From assembly GCA_029976005.1 (NCBI GenBank), contig JARKOQ010000058.1, forward strand, positions 1-64,000: a stretch of DNA of 64,000 nucleotides, given 5' to 3'. Under the pieces are notes generated by a model. The model saw only the letters and a program-made list of their open reading frames with translations. It had not been told where the DNA came from and did no database searches. Below are positions 26,479 through 35,229 of the stretch, one piece after another (the first letter of the stretch is position 1; the number at the start of each line of letters is the position of its first letter). The translations under genes and the position numbers were made by a program. The DNA is from Aggregatilineales bacterium (GTDB lineage: Bacteria > Chloroflexota > Anaerolineae > Aggregatilineales > Ch27).

Positions 26479-28200
26479 ATGCAGAAAGGTCCTCGGACAC
26501 AAGGACGCCGCCGGCTGGGCGGCGTCTTTGCGATCCTGGCCCTCCTGGCGTTCCTTTTCCAACCGGCCGCCAGAGCTGCCTCTCCGCGCCAGGTCGATCG
26601 AATCGATGCCCTGCTGGGGCAAATGACTACCCGCCAGAAGGTCGCCCAGATGTTCGTGGTCAGCCTGTGGGGCGAAGCCCTCACCCTGGAAGCACAGGCC
26701 TTTCTGGCCAGCGACCGGCCGGGAGGAGTGGTCCTCTTCAGCAGCAACATCGTCACCCCCGATCAGATCACGAGTCTGACCAATGCCATCCAAACGGAGC
26801 TGACGGCTGGCGCGCCCGCAATCCCGGCCTGGATTGCAACCGACCAGGAAGGCGGCACGGTCTCCCGCCTGGAAGAGGGCTTCACGACCCTGCCCGTGCC
26901 GATGGCCGTGGCCGCCACCGCCGATCCGGCCTATGCCCAGGCCCTCGGCCAGGCCATGGCCCAGGAATTGCGCGCAGTCGGGATCAACATGGACCTGGCC
27001 CCGGTCAGCGACGTGCTGACCAATCCGGCCAATCCGGTCGTGGCCCGGCGCGCGTTCAGCGCCGATCCGGGGATCGCGGCTGAGATGGTCGCGGCCCTGG
27101 TGGAGGGATTGCAGTCTGGCGGCGTGCTGGCAACCGCCAAGCACTTCCCCGGCCATGGCGAGACCAGCACCGATTCACACCTGACCCTGCCGGTCGTGTC
27201 CGTCGATCGGGTGCGTCTGGACGCGGTGGAACTCGTTCCCTTTGAAGCCGCCATTCGGGCTGATGTGGGCGCGATCATGGCCGCCCACGTCTGGTATCCG
27301 GCCCTCGATCCGACCCCGAACACTCCGGCCAGCCTATCCGAGCCAGTCCTGACGGGCCTCCTGCGCGGCGAGCTTGGCTACCAGGGCCTGATCATGACCG
27401 ACGCCCTGGATATGGATGCCATCGATCTGACCTACAGCTTGTCCAACGCGGCCCTGCGCGCCATAGCCGCCGGAGTTGATCTGATTACCCCAGGGCCGCA
27501 CGTCAGTATCGCGACCCAGCAGGCGGCAATCGACGCCGTCACCCAGGCCGTGGACGGCGGCCAGATTCCCCTGGCTCGTATCGAGGACTCGGTCCGGCGT
27601 ATCCTGCGCCTCAAGGCCGCCTACGGCCTGCTGGACTGGACTCCGCTCGATCCGGCCGGGGCGGAGACCCGGATCGACCGGGCGACTCACGAAGCCCTGA
27701 TCGCGGACATCCTGGCCCACGCCCTGACCCTGGTCTACGACCGCGGCGCTGTCATCCCACTGGATACTTCCCGGCGTCTGCTGCTGATCTATCCGGCCAC
27801 CCAGCCCAGTATCGCCCGCAACTGCGCCACCTATGCTCCAGCCATGCAGGTGATCGGCGTATCGCTCGGCCCCACCGAGGAAGAGATCGCCTGGGCATCC
27901 GGCGCGGCCCGGCAAGCCGACCTCGCGATCGTCTTCACCTACAACGCCCAGGAAAACGTCACCCAGCAGCGCCTCGTCCGCGCCCTCGATCCGGCCCGGA
28001 CGGTCGTCGTCGCGCTCCACTCGCCCTACGACTGGCAGGCCTTCCCCGACGTGGCGGCTTACCTGACGGCCTACAGCCCCCTGCCTCCGGCCATCCCGGC
28101 GGCCTGCGCCGGGCTGTTCGGGGCACAGCCCATCACCGGCCGGCTGCCCATCACCCTCGGCGCGGAGCTGCCCGCCGGCAGCGGCCTCTCCCGTCCCTGA
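26479..28200 (+). CDS. Secreted glycoside hydrolase family 3 beta-N-acetylhexosaminidase-like enzyme
   Basis: 573 aa with a Sec signal peptide (RRRLGG, then a hydrophobic run to AARA). The GH3 barrel has 'TDQEGGTVSRLEEGFTTLP', 'GINMDLAPVSDV', the catalytic-loop motif KHFPGHGET and the nucleophile region IMTDALDM, all typical of NagZ-type N-acetylglucosaminidases. Residues 400-570 are a second GH3 alpha/beta domain, absent in short NagZ, so it is a two-domain extracellular form. It probably removes N-acetylglucosamine from peptidoglycan or related glycans. It starts eight bases after the response regulator stop. Confidence 0.88.
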   Translation: MQKGPRTQGRRRLGGVFAILALLAFLFQPAARAASPRQVDRIDALLGQMTTRQKVAQMFVVSLWGEALTLEAQAFLASDRPGGVVLFSSNIVTPDQITSLTNAIQTELTAGAPAIPAWIATDQEGGTVSRLEEGFTTLPVPMAVAATADPAYAQALGQAMAQELRAVGINMDLAPVSDVLTNPANPVVARRAFSADPGIAAEMVAALVEGLQSGGVLATAKHFPGHGETSTDSHLTLPVVSVDRVRLDAVELVPFEAAIRADVGAIMAAHVWYPALDPTPNTPASLSEPVLTGLLRGELGYQGLIMTDALDMDAIDLTYSLSNAALRAIAAGVDLITPGPHVSIATQQAAIDAVTQAVDGGQIPLARIEDSVRRILRLKAAYGLLDWTPLDPAGAETRIDRATHEALIADILAHALTLVYDRGAVIPLDTSRRLLLIYPATQPSIARNCATYAPAMQVIGVSLGPTEEEIAWASGAARQADLAIVFTYNAQENVTQQRLVRALDPARTVVVALHSPYDWQAFPDVAAYLTAYSPLPPAIPAACAGLFGAQPITGRLPITLGAELPAGSGLSRP

Positions 28201-28424
28201 ATCCCCGATCCTGACGGTTGGCTGACAGTCCGAATTGCGGCCCATCCGGACAGCCATGTGTGCTATACTTGACAGCGCGCCTTGACAGTGCATGTCGCCT
28301 GGCGAATCGAGTACAATGGCCCCGCGCAGCCCGGCCGGCCCAATCCGAGCCTGGCGGTCTGAACCGCGGTTGAAACCAGCGTAGCCCTGCATGGGGTTGT
28401 TCACCGTCGTGTGAGGATGACCGG

Positions 28425-30683
28425 ATGACTTCCACTCTCAACCCGAATCTCCTGGGCAAGGACACCGCCGCCATCATGAACGAGGCGGTCAGCCTGATGG
28501 ATCAGTTCCGCAAAAAGAATATCTTCCCCGAAATCGTGCTGCTGGCCCTGATCCACGCCACGGACACGCCCGGCTACCGCCTGCTCCAACAACTGGCCTC
28601 GACCTACGACATCGACCTGGCCCGCCTGGAGCGCCAGACCCGGCTGGCGGTGGAGAGCCGCCGCGATCTGCCCGGCGATCTGACCCTGATCTCGCGTGAT
28701 AACAAGCCGATCGAGCTGTCGCGCCAGATGGTGATCACCCTGGACGAAGCCCTGAGCATCGCCGAGGCCAAGAACGAAGTCTGGATCGCGTCCGATCACC
28801 TGCTGGCCGCCATGTCCCAGAAGACGCTGGGCACCGCCGGCATCCTGCGCCAGTATGGGATCACCCCCAAGGCCATCTCCGACCTGCTGGGTGGGATCAG
28901 CACGGCCATGCCGCGCCAGGCCCCCAGCCCGGCCCCGGAGGCGCAAACCGGCGGCCGGACGGTTATCGACTATGTCGCCACCGCCCGCGCCGGTAACCGC
29001 CGCGCGGTGTACTACCGCGAGAGCCTGCTGCGCGACCTGCTCAATATGCTCGCCCAGCGCGTCAGCCGCCACGTCCTGCTGCTGGGACCGGAAGGCGTGG
29101 GCAAGCGCACCCTGGTCTACAGCCTGGCCCTGCTGATGGCCGACGGCAAAGGGCCGGCTGGGCTGAAGAACATCGTCCAGATCGACGAGACCGCCCTGCT
29201 GGACAACCCGGTCAGCGCGGTGCGCGCCGGTCTGAACGCCGCCCGCGGCGGGATTCTGTTCGTCCCGATGCTCCAGCGCTTCTTTGGCGGTCCGATCAAG
29301 GCTCAGTTTCCCAAGGCCACACCCGACCTTCAGAAAGCTTTCCTCGGCACCGACCCGGTGATCATCGGCACGGCGACCGAACTGGATTACAACGAGCTGC
29401 TCTCGTCGGTGACCGGCGTCAACGAGAACTTCCAGCGGCTGCGCGTCCCCGCTCCAGACGAAAAGGAAACCATCAAGATTCTGGAGACGATCAAGCCCCA
29501 GGTCGAGACAGATTACGGCCTGAGCATTGAGGCGGACGCCCTGCCCATCACCGTCTCGCTGGCCAACCGCTACATGTCCGGCACGCCCTTGCCGCGCAGC
29601 GCCGAGAATCTCCTGCATCGCGCGGCGGCCCTGGTCAGCCTGAGCCGCCAGCAGCACGTGGCATTCAAGCCGGAGGATACCGGCGGCTCCCTGGATGCGG
29701 GCGACATCACCCTGGCTGCCAGCCAGATGACCGGCATCCCGGTCAACAAGCTCGGCGAGGACGAACGCGTGCGCTACGCCAGCATGGTCGAGCACATGCA
29801 CGAGCGGATCATCGGCCAGGACGAAGCCGTGCTGGCCGTCAGCCGGGCCGTCAAGACGGCCCGCGTCGGCCTCAAGGACAAGAAGCGTCCCATCGGTGGC
29901 TTCCTGTTCCTCGGCCCGACCGGCGTCGGCAAGACCGAGCTTGCCAAGGCGCTGGCCGAATTCATGTTCGGCGATGAAGACGCCATGCTCCAGCTCGACA
30001 TGAGCGAGTTCCAGAACGAATCGACGGTCAACCGCCTGCTCGGCTCGCCGTCCGGTTACGTGGACAGCGAGGCCGGCGGCCAGCTCACCGAGCGTGTCCG
30101 CCAGCAGCCATACCTGATCGTGCTCTTCGATGAAATCGAGAAGGCCCATCCCCGCGTGGTGGACATCCTGCTCCAGGTGCTGGAGGAGGGCCGCCTGACC
30201 GATGGGCGCGGCAACACGGCCAATTTCAGCGAGACCGTGATCATCCTGACCAGCAACCTTGGCGCGGAATACCTCGGTGCCAGCGAGATCGACGACGAAG
30301 TCCGCGAGAATGTGATGGAAGCCGTCAACGAGCACTTCCGGCCGGAATTCCTCAACCGCCTGGACGAGATTGTGATCTTCCACCCGCTCAGCCCGGAACA
30401 CCTGCGCCAGATTCTCGATCTCCTGCTCCGCGCGGAAAACAAGCTGGCCGCGACGCGCGGCCTGACGCTGGAGTTCAACGACCGCGCCAAACAGTGGATG
30501 CTCGACCAGAACGACCACCCGGAATGGGGCGCGCGTCCGCTGCGCCGGATCATCCGCCAGTTCCTGCGCGAACCGCTGGCCGACTTCCTGCTGGAAAAGA
30601 ATCCGTCCGCCGGCACGACGATCCGGATCGGCGCGGGCAAAAATGGGCTGACCTTCAAGACGTCCAACGGGCAGGAAGCCTAA
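28425..30683 (+). CDS. Divergent Hsp100/Clp ATPase with a degenerate first AAA module
   Basis: 752 aa. An N-terminal Clp-like helical domain (about residues 10-145) is followed by two AAA+ modules. In D1 the P-loop reads GPEGVGKRT at 221-229 (Arg where Thr/Ser is usual) and the Walker B region is GGILFVPML, lacking the Asp-Glu pair, so D1 is probably inactive. D2 is intact: GPTGVGKT (497-504), IVLFDEIEKAH (565-575) and the sensor segment ILTSNLG. There is no ClpB middle coiled coil between D1 and D2, and no IGF/IGL loop for ClpP docking is evident after ILTSNLG. It may be a remodeller without ClpP. It heads a four-gene run with an unknown gene, glmM and a phosphomannomutase. Confidence 0.85.
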   Translation: MTSTLNPNLLGKDTAAIMNEAVSLMDQFRKKNIFPEIVLLALIHATDTPGYRLLQQLASTYDIDLARLERQTRLAVESRRDLPGDLTLISRDNKPIELSRQMVITLDEALSIAEAKNEVWIASDHLLAAMSQKTLGTAGILRQYGITPKAISDLLGGISTAMPRQAPSPAPEAQTGGRTVIDYVATARAGNRRAVYYRESLLRDLLNMLAQRVSRHVLLLGPEGVGKRTLVYSLALLMADGKGPAGLKNIVQIDETALLDNPVSAVRAGLNAARGGILFVPMLQRFFGGPIKAQFPKATPDLQKAFLGTDPVIIGTATELDYNELLSSVTGVNENFQRLRVPAPDEKETIKILETIKPQVETDYGLSIEADALPITVSLANRYMSGTPLPRSAENLLHRAAALVSLSRQQHVAFKPEDTGGSLDAGDITLAASQMTGIPVNKLGEDERVRYASMVEHMHERIIGQDEAVLAVSRAVKTARVGLKDKKRPIGGFLFLGPTGVGKTELAKALAEFMFGDEDAMLQLDMSEFQNESTVNRLLGSPSGYVDSEAGGQLTERVRQQPYLIVLFDEIEKAHPRVVDILLQVLEEGRLTDGRGNTANFSETVIILTSNLGAEYLGASEIDDEVRENVMEAVNEHFRPEFLNRLDEIVIFHPLSPEHLRQILDLLLRAENKLAATRGLTLEFNDRAKQWMLDQNDHPEWGARPLRRIIRQFLREPLADFLLEKNPSAGTTIRIGAGKNGLTFKTSNGQEA

Positions 30684-30704
30684 GGCTCAGGGAGGCTGCA
30701 CCGG

Positions 30705-31268
30705 ATGTCTACCGACAAGCTGGGCCACGCCGTCCCTCGCCCGCCTACGCTGTGGCGGGCCTGGGAAGAGACGACGCGCTACGTGATCCATCATTCGCGC
30801 CAGCCGGCAACCCTGGCCCTGGCCTGGAATTCCCAGGGGATTGACGCGCCGTGGATGGCCCAGTTCAACTGGATGCACAACATGGAGCGCGTCAGCCGCC
30901 TGGACAGCGCCGGCATGGCGCTCTCCGAACTTTGGCAGATTATCGAACACGGCTACACCTTCTTCCAGAACGCGGAAGATGCCCGCCGCGCGCCGCGCGC
31001 CTACCCTGAAAACTACGTGTTCGGAGAGATGGAGCAGACCCTGATCCACCGCCTCATCTCGCTGGGGATCGGCCACTGTCAGCCCGCCGCGACCCTGATC
31101 TTCAACTTCCGCGCCGAACCGAACGCCGAACCGGTGGTGGACGCGCGGCTGATCTGCCACGCGCGGGCGCAGACCATCTCCGGCGCAGGCCCGGATTTGC
31201 TCAGGGCCTGCCAGGACCTGTATCCTCGCGTCGTGCAAAAGCTGGGTACCGGGCCGCGATTCGGATAG
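30705..31268 (+). CDS. Hypothetical protein between the Clp ATPase and glmM
   Basis: 187 aa, soluble, no signal. GGGAGG lies ten bases ahead of the ATG. Predicted as mixed helix and strand, with Trp and His near the N-terminus (TLWRAWEETTRYVIHHSRQP) and the motif 'WMHNMERVSRLDSAGM'. I do not recognise the family. Its position, 21 bases after the Clp ATPase gene and 28 before glmM, with good Shine-Dalgarno sequences, suggests one transcript. A substrate adaptor for the Clp ATPase is conceivable but purely speculative. Confidence 0.7.
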   Translation: MSTDKLGHAVPRPPTLWRAWEETTRYVIHHSRQPATLALAWNSQGIDAPWMAQFNWMHNMERVSRLDSAGMALSELWQIIEHGYTFFQNAEDARRAPRAYPENYVFGEMEQTLIHRLISLGIGHCQPAATLIFNFRAEPNAEPVVDARLICHARAQTISGAGPDLLRACQDLYPRVVQKLGTGPRFG

Positions 31269-31296
31269 ATTACCGTTCCTTTGCATAGAGGTTTCC

Positions 31297-32739
31297 ATGA
31301 CACTTGATGGTTTTGAATTTGGCACCGATGGCATCCGCGGTATCGCCGGACACCGCCCCCTTTCGCCCGACGGCATGCTGGCCATCGGGCGCGCCATTGG
31401 CCGCTGGCTGCACGCGAACTATCCCGCTCCAAGCGTCCTGATCGGCCGGGATACCCGGCCCAGCGGCCCGCAGATCACCCATACCCTGCTGGCCGGGCTG
31501 GCTGCCGAAGGCGTCGACTGCGAGGATGTGGGCGTGATCACCACGCCCGGCGTGGCCCACCTGACCCGCGCCCTGGGTTACAGCCTGGGGATCGTGATCT
31601 CGGCCAGCCACAATCCGGCCGACCAGAACGGAATCAAGTTGATTGGGGCCGACGGCTTCAAACTCAGTGACGCAGCCGAGGAGCAAATCGAATCCCTGAT
31701 CGCTGAGATGCTTCACACCCCGCCGCCTGCGACGCGCTTCGGCCGGACTGCCCAGGCCGATCAGCACCGCGACCGCTATCTCCGCCACCTGGTCGCCGGG
31801 CTGGCCCCGGACGCGCTGCATGGCCTGTCGGTTGTGCTGGATTGCGCCAATGGCGCCGCCTACGACCTGGCCCCGGCGGCCTTCGCCCACCTGGGCGCGA
31901 CCGTGACTGCCCTGGGCACCAGCCCAACCGGGAACAACATCAACGTGCGGAGCGGCAGTGAATTCGTGCGCCGCCACCGCGACACGCTGCACATGATGAT
32001 CGCGGCCAACCAGGCTCAGCTTGGAATTGCCTTCGACGGCGACGCCGATCGGGTCGTCTTCCTGACGCCCAAGGGCGTGCTGATCGACGGCGATCACATT
32101 CTGGGACTGCTCGGCGCGCGCCTCAAGACGCAGGGCCGCCTGCCCGGCGACGCGGTCGTCGCCACCACCATGAGCAACAGTGGCCTGGCCTACTATCTCA
32201 ACCGGCACGCCATCCGCCTGGAGCGCACCAAGGTCGGCGACCGCTACGTGATGGAACGCCTGCGCCAAGGAGGATTCGCCCTCGGCGGCGAGCAAGCCGG
32301 GCACATCATCCTGCTCGACGAGGAGCACACCTCCGGCGATGGGGTGTACGTCGGCCTTCAGGTAGCCGCCCTGGTCGCCCAGGAGCACGATCTGCTCGAC
32401 CGGATCGCGGCGGAGATGCCCCGCTTCCCGCAGGTGATCGCCTCCGCGCACCTGGAACACCGTACCCCGCTCGAAACCATCCCGGACCTCCAGCCGTTGA
32501 TCGACGAGACTCTGGCCGCGTTTGCTCACCAGGGCCGGGTCGACGTGCGTTACAGCGGGACGGAGCCAAACCTGCTGCGCGCCATGGTCGAGGGCGGACT
32601 GAACTCGACCCAACATGACGTGATTGAACGGGCGCTGGCCATCTGCCGCCGAGTCGCCCTGGCCGGACAATCGACCGCGCCGCGAATCGACATGGTGGAT
32701 TGCGCCACCGGCGATAAGATCGATCTGGAGACCCACTAG
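31297..32739 (+). CDS. glmM: Phosphoglucosamine mutase-like phosphohexomutase
   Basis: 480-aa alpha-D-phosphohexomutase. It has the active-site serine in ISASHNP (Ser104), the Mg2+ loop AFDGDADRVVF near residue 245, the sugar loop GGEQAGHII and a phosphate-binding C-terminal RYSGTEPN. The overall form 'FGTDGIRGIAG' is typical of GlmM, which makes glucosamine-1-phosphate for peptidoglycan. It is followed within 11 bases by a second phosphohexomutase gene that has the phosphomannomutase style, so the two probably have distinct sugar substrates. The start has AGAGG upstream. Confidence 0.9.
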   Translation: MTLDGFEFGTDGIRGIAGHRPLSPDGMLAIGRAIGRWLHANYPAPSVLIGRDTRPSGPQITHTLLAGLAAEGVDCEDVGVITTPGVAHLTRALGYSLGIVISASHNPADQNGIKLIGADGFKLSDAAEEQIESLIAEMLHTPPPATRFGRTAQADQHRDRYLRHLVAGLAPDALHGLSVVLDCANGAAYDLAPAAFAHLGATVTALGTSPTGNNINVRSGSEFVRRHRDTLHMMIAANQAQLGIAFDGDADRVVFLTPKGVLIDGDHILGLLGARLKTQGRLPGDAVVATTMSNSGLAYYLNRHAIRLERTKVGDRYVMERLRQGGFALGGEQAGHIILLDEEHTSGDGVYVGLQVAALVAQEHDLLDRIAAEMPRFPQVIASAHLEHRTPLETIPDLQPLIDETLAAFAHQGRVDVRYSGTEPNLLRAMVEGGLNSTQHDVIERALAICRRVALAGQSTAPRIDMVDCATGDKIDLETH

Positions 32740-32750
32740 GGAGGTCAAAT

Positions 32751-34178
32751 ATGACTCAGGTAGCCACCCACATCTTCCGCAAATACGATATTCGCGGCAC
32801 CGTGACCGGCGACAAGCCCGACATCACCCCCACCCTCGCTCGCCTGGTCGGCCAGGCGTATGGCACCTACATGCAGCGCACGCTCGGCACAGAGCACGTA
32901 TTCGTCGGCTCCGACAACCGGCTCAGCTCGCCCGCGCTGCGCGCCGCCCTGATCGAAGGGGTCGCCTCCACCGGCCTGCCAGTCACCGACATCGGCGAGG
33001 TCATGACGCCCACGCTGTACTTCGCCAGCGCGTCCTACGGCGAAAAAGCCGGCGGCGTGATGATCACCGGCAGCCACCTCAACACGGATTACAACGGCAT
33101 CAAGATGGCCTATGGCGCGATGGCCCTCTACGGCGATCAGATTCAGGCCCTGCTCAAGATCATCCTGACCGACGACTTCCTCACCGGCAGCGGCAAGATC
33201 GACCAGGACTTTGCCATGATCCGCCGCCACATGGACACGATCAGGAGTAAGGTCAAGCTGGGCAGCCGCAAGATCAAGGTGGCGGTCGATGCAGGCAACG
33301 GCCTGAGCGGCTCGTATATGCCCCAGGTCATGCGCGACCTGGGCGTGGAAGTCATCGAGCTGTTCTGCGAACCGGACGGGACCTTCCCCAACCACCTGCC
33401 CAACCCCGAAGACCCGGAGCTGACCAAGGACCTGGAAGCGGCCGTGATCGCACACAAGACCGATCTCGGAATCGCCTTCGACGGCGACGCCGACCGCTGC
33501 GGGACGATCGACAACCACGGCCATCACGTCGCCGCCGACCGGCTGCTGGCCCTGCTGGCCCGCGACCTGCTCAGCCGCCACCCGGGGGCGCGGATCGTCT
33601 TCGACGTGAAATCCTCCCAGGCGCTGGAAGACGAGATCAAGAAACACGGCGGCGTGCCGGTCATGTGGATGTCCGGCCACAGCCTGATGAAGGCCAAGAT
33701 GCGCGAAATCGGCTCGCTGCTGGGCGGTGAAGTCAGCGGACACATGTTCATCGGCGAAGACTACTTCGGCTTCGACGACGCGCCCCTGGTCTCGCTCAAG
33801 GTGCTCGAAATCCTGAGCAAGAGCGAGGAATCGTTCACGGAGCTGCTGGAAGGCATGCCCAAACTGGTTGCCACCCCGGAGATCATCCTGCCCGCGCCGG
33901 ACGAGGACAAGTTCCAGATCATCAGCGCGTTGGGCAAGAAGCTCGCCGAGACATACAAGATCGTCGACGTGGACGGCGCACGGGCGATGTTCGAGCAAGG
34001 CTGGGGCCTCGTCCGGGCCAGCAACACCCAACCGGCGATCACCCTGCGTTTCGAAGCCTATACACGCCCTGAGATCGTGCGTTACATAACGATCTTCAAC
34101 GACCTGTTGAAGGCCTATCCGCAGGTCAACCGCGAAAAACTGGAAGCGGTGATGGAGTCCTACAGAAACCAGCCATAG
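32751..34178 (+). CDS. Phosphomannomutase/phosphoglucomutase
   Basis: 475 aa, with GGGAGG six bases before the ATG. The phosphoserine loop reads ITGSHLNTDYNG (Ser108). Most relatives have SHNP here; the Leu-Asn change is notable but keeps the serine. The Mg2+ loop is AFDGDADRCG and the sugar-specificity loop is GGEVSGHMF, as in AlgC-type enzymes with dual mannose/glucose phosphate activity. It interconverts hexose 6- and 1-phosphates and could feed GDP-mannose or, through glucose-1-phosphate, the glycogen genes about 20 kb away. It ends the Clp-glmM run and is followed by a large hairpin. Confidence 0.88.
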   Translation: MTQVATHIFRKYDIRGTVTGDKPDITPTLARLVGQAYGTYMQRTLGTEHVFVGSDNRLSSPALRAALIEGVASTGLPVTDIGEVMTPTLYFASASYGEKAGGVMITGSHLNTDYNGIKMAYGAMALYGDQIQALLKIILTDDFLTGSGKIDQDFAMIRRHMDTIRSKVKLGSRKIKVAVDAGNGLSGSYMPQVMRDLGVEVIELFCEPDGTFPNHLPNPEDPELTKDLEAAVIAHKTDLGIAFDGDADRCGTIDNHGHHVAADRLLALLARDLLSRHPGARIVFDVKSSQALEDEIKKHGGVPVMWMSGHSLMKAKMREIGSLLGGEVSGHMFIGEDYFGFDDAPLVSLKVLEILSKSEESFTELLEGMPKLVATPEIILPAPDEDKFQIISALGKKLAETYKIVDVDGARAMFEQGWGLVRASNTQPAITLRFEAYTRPEIVRYITIFNDLLKAYPQVNREKLEAVMESYRNQP

Positions 34179-34186
34179 ATCGTCCA

Positions 34187-34227
34187 GCCAGAGCCGGGGC
34201 GCAGGGCACACGCGCCCCGGCTCTGGC
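34187..34227. other. Large GC-rich hairpin between convergent genes
   Basis: 16-bp perfect stem GCCAGAGCCGGGGCGC with its complement and a nine-base loop. There is no T tract on either side, so it is not a standard intrinsic terminator; it may stop or stabilise transcripts of either gene. Confidence 0.6.
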
Positions 34228-34233
34228 GTACCA

Positions 34234-34770
34234 TCAACCATGAGGGTGTTGGGGCATCCGGAGGAAGCCGCGCATCACGCCTCGGGTTTCATCCAAGGTG
34301 ACGAACGCCTGGGGATCGATGGCGTTCACACATTCGACCACGCGGGAGACATCCCGCCGGTTGACGACGGCCCTCACCAACCCGACCATGCCCACCGCTC
34401 CCTGACCCCAGCTTTCAGTCGCGCCAAAACCTGCCTTGCGGATCGCTTCGGCCACCGCGTGGGCGTGCTCTTTGGACACGATATTGACCGAGACGAAACT
34501 GGTGATCACCCAGTCTTCCAGCACCATCCCCAGATAGGTGCCCACCGCGAACCCACCACAGTAGGCCAGCATATTCCACAGATTATCCAGCTCATTGACA
34601 ACACTCCCGATCGCCACTGCGAAGACCAGCGCCTCGAGAAAACCCAACACGGACGACCAGAGACGCCGTCCCTGGACCATGATCAGCATCCGCACGGTCG
34701 AAATCGCGATCCCGAAGATTCGCAAGCCGAAAATGGCCAGTGCAGCGAGCAGAACCTGTCCCTCAGGCAT
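34234..34770 (-). CDS. UPF0316/DUF2179-type membrane protein
   Basis: 178 aa. Three hydrophobic helices span residues 5-90 ('AALAIFGLRIFGIAISTVRM', 'VLGFLEALVFAVAIGSVV', 'MLAYCGGFAVGTYLGM'). The soluble C-terminal domain has 'GATESWGQGAVGMVGLVRAV', a pattern of the DUF2179 fold. Function is unknown in the family. GGAGGGG lies eight bases ahead of the ATG at 34770. It is convergent with the phosphomannomutase gene, separated by the hairpin at 34187-34227, and divergent from the cupin gene. Confidence 0.82.
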   Translation of the reverse strand: MPEGQVLLAALAIFGLRIFGIAISTVRMLIMVQGRRLWSSVLGFLEALVFAVAIGSVVNELDNLWNMLAYCGGFAVGTYLGMVLEDWVITSFVSVNIVSKEHAHAVAEAIRKAGFGATESWGQGAVGMVGLVRAVVNRRDVSRVVECVNAIDPQAFVTLDETRGVMRGFLRMPQHPHG

Positions 34771-34869
34771 GAATATCCCCTCCAGTCTGAGTATGATCGC
34801 ATTGTACCGTCCGATTCGCCTTTGATAAACTCAAAACGATCCTTTTCGTGCATCGGAAGGACTTAAGTC

Positions 34870-35229
34870 ATGGACAAAGTCAACTTAGCCGCCACGTTCG
34901 CCCAGATCGACGAAACCTGGAGTCCCACGATCGCCGGGCGGGTGAACGACATGCACGTCAAGCTGGCCAAACTCAAGGGTGAGTTTGTCTGGCATCACCA
35001 CGACCACGAGGATGAGTTGTTTCTGGTCGTCAAAGGCCGTCTGGTGATCCGCCTGCGCGACGGGCAGATCGTCGTGGACGAGGGGGAATTCGTGATCATC
35101 CCACACGGGGTCGAGCATATGCCCGTCGCGGAAGAGGAGGTTCACGTCTTGCTGTTCGAGCCGGCTACGACGCGCAACACCGGCAACGTCCAGAACGAGC
35201 GAACCATCCACCACCCGGACGAACTCTAG
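34870..35229 (+). CDS. Small cupin-domain protein
   Basis: 119-aa single cupin barrel. Motif 1 carries the metal ligands in HHHDHEDELFLVVKG (residues 42-56), and motif 2 is PHGVEHMPVAEEE. Glu and His placement predicts one divalent metal ion. Substrate is unknown. GGAAGGAC lies upstream of the ATG. It is convergent with the DUF309 gene: the two stop codons overlap on a shared CTAG (35226-35229). No pathway is suggested by neighbours. Confidence 0.85.
   Translation: MDKVNLAATFAQIDETWSPTIAGRVNDMHVKLAKLKGEFVWHHHDHEDELFLVVKGRLVIRLRDGQIVVDEGEFVIIPHGVEHMPVAEEEVHVLLFEPATTRNTGNVQNERTIHHPDEL

Noticed and set aside
28269-28317. Tandem TTGACA motifs and a TACAAT box upstream of the Clp gene
   Set aside because: The spacing from the second TTGACA to TACAAT is 24 bases, too long for a sigma70 promoter.
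28401-30518. Long minus-strand open frame opposite the Clp ATPase gene
   Set aside because: Translation is low-complexity and His/Gln/Val-rich; the plus-strand gene has two AAA modules.
34187-34227. Large hairpin as an intrinsic terminator
   Set aside because: Stem is excellent but has no T tract on either side; recorded only as a hairpin.
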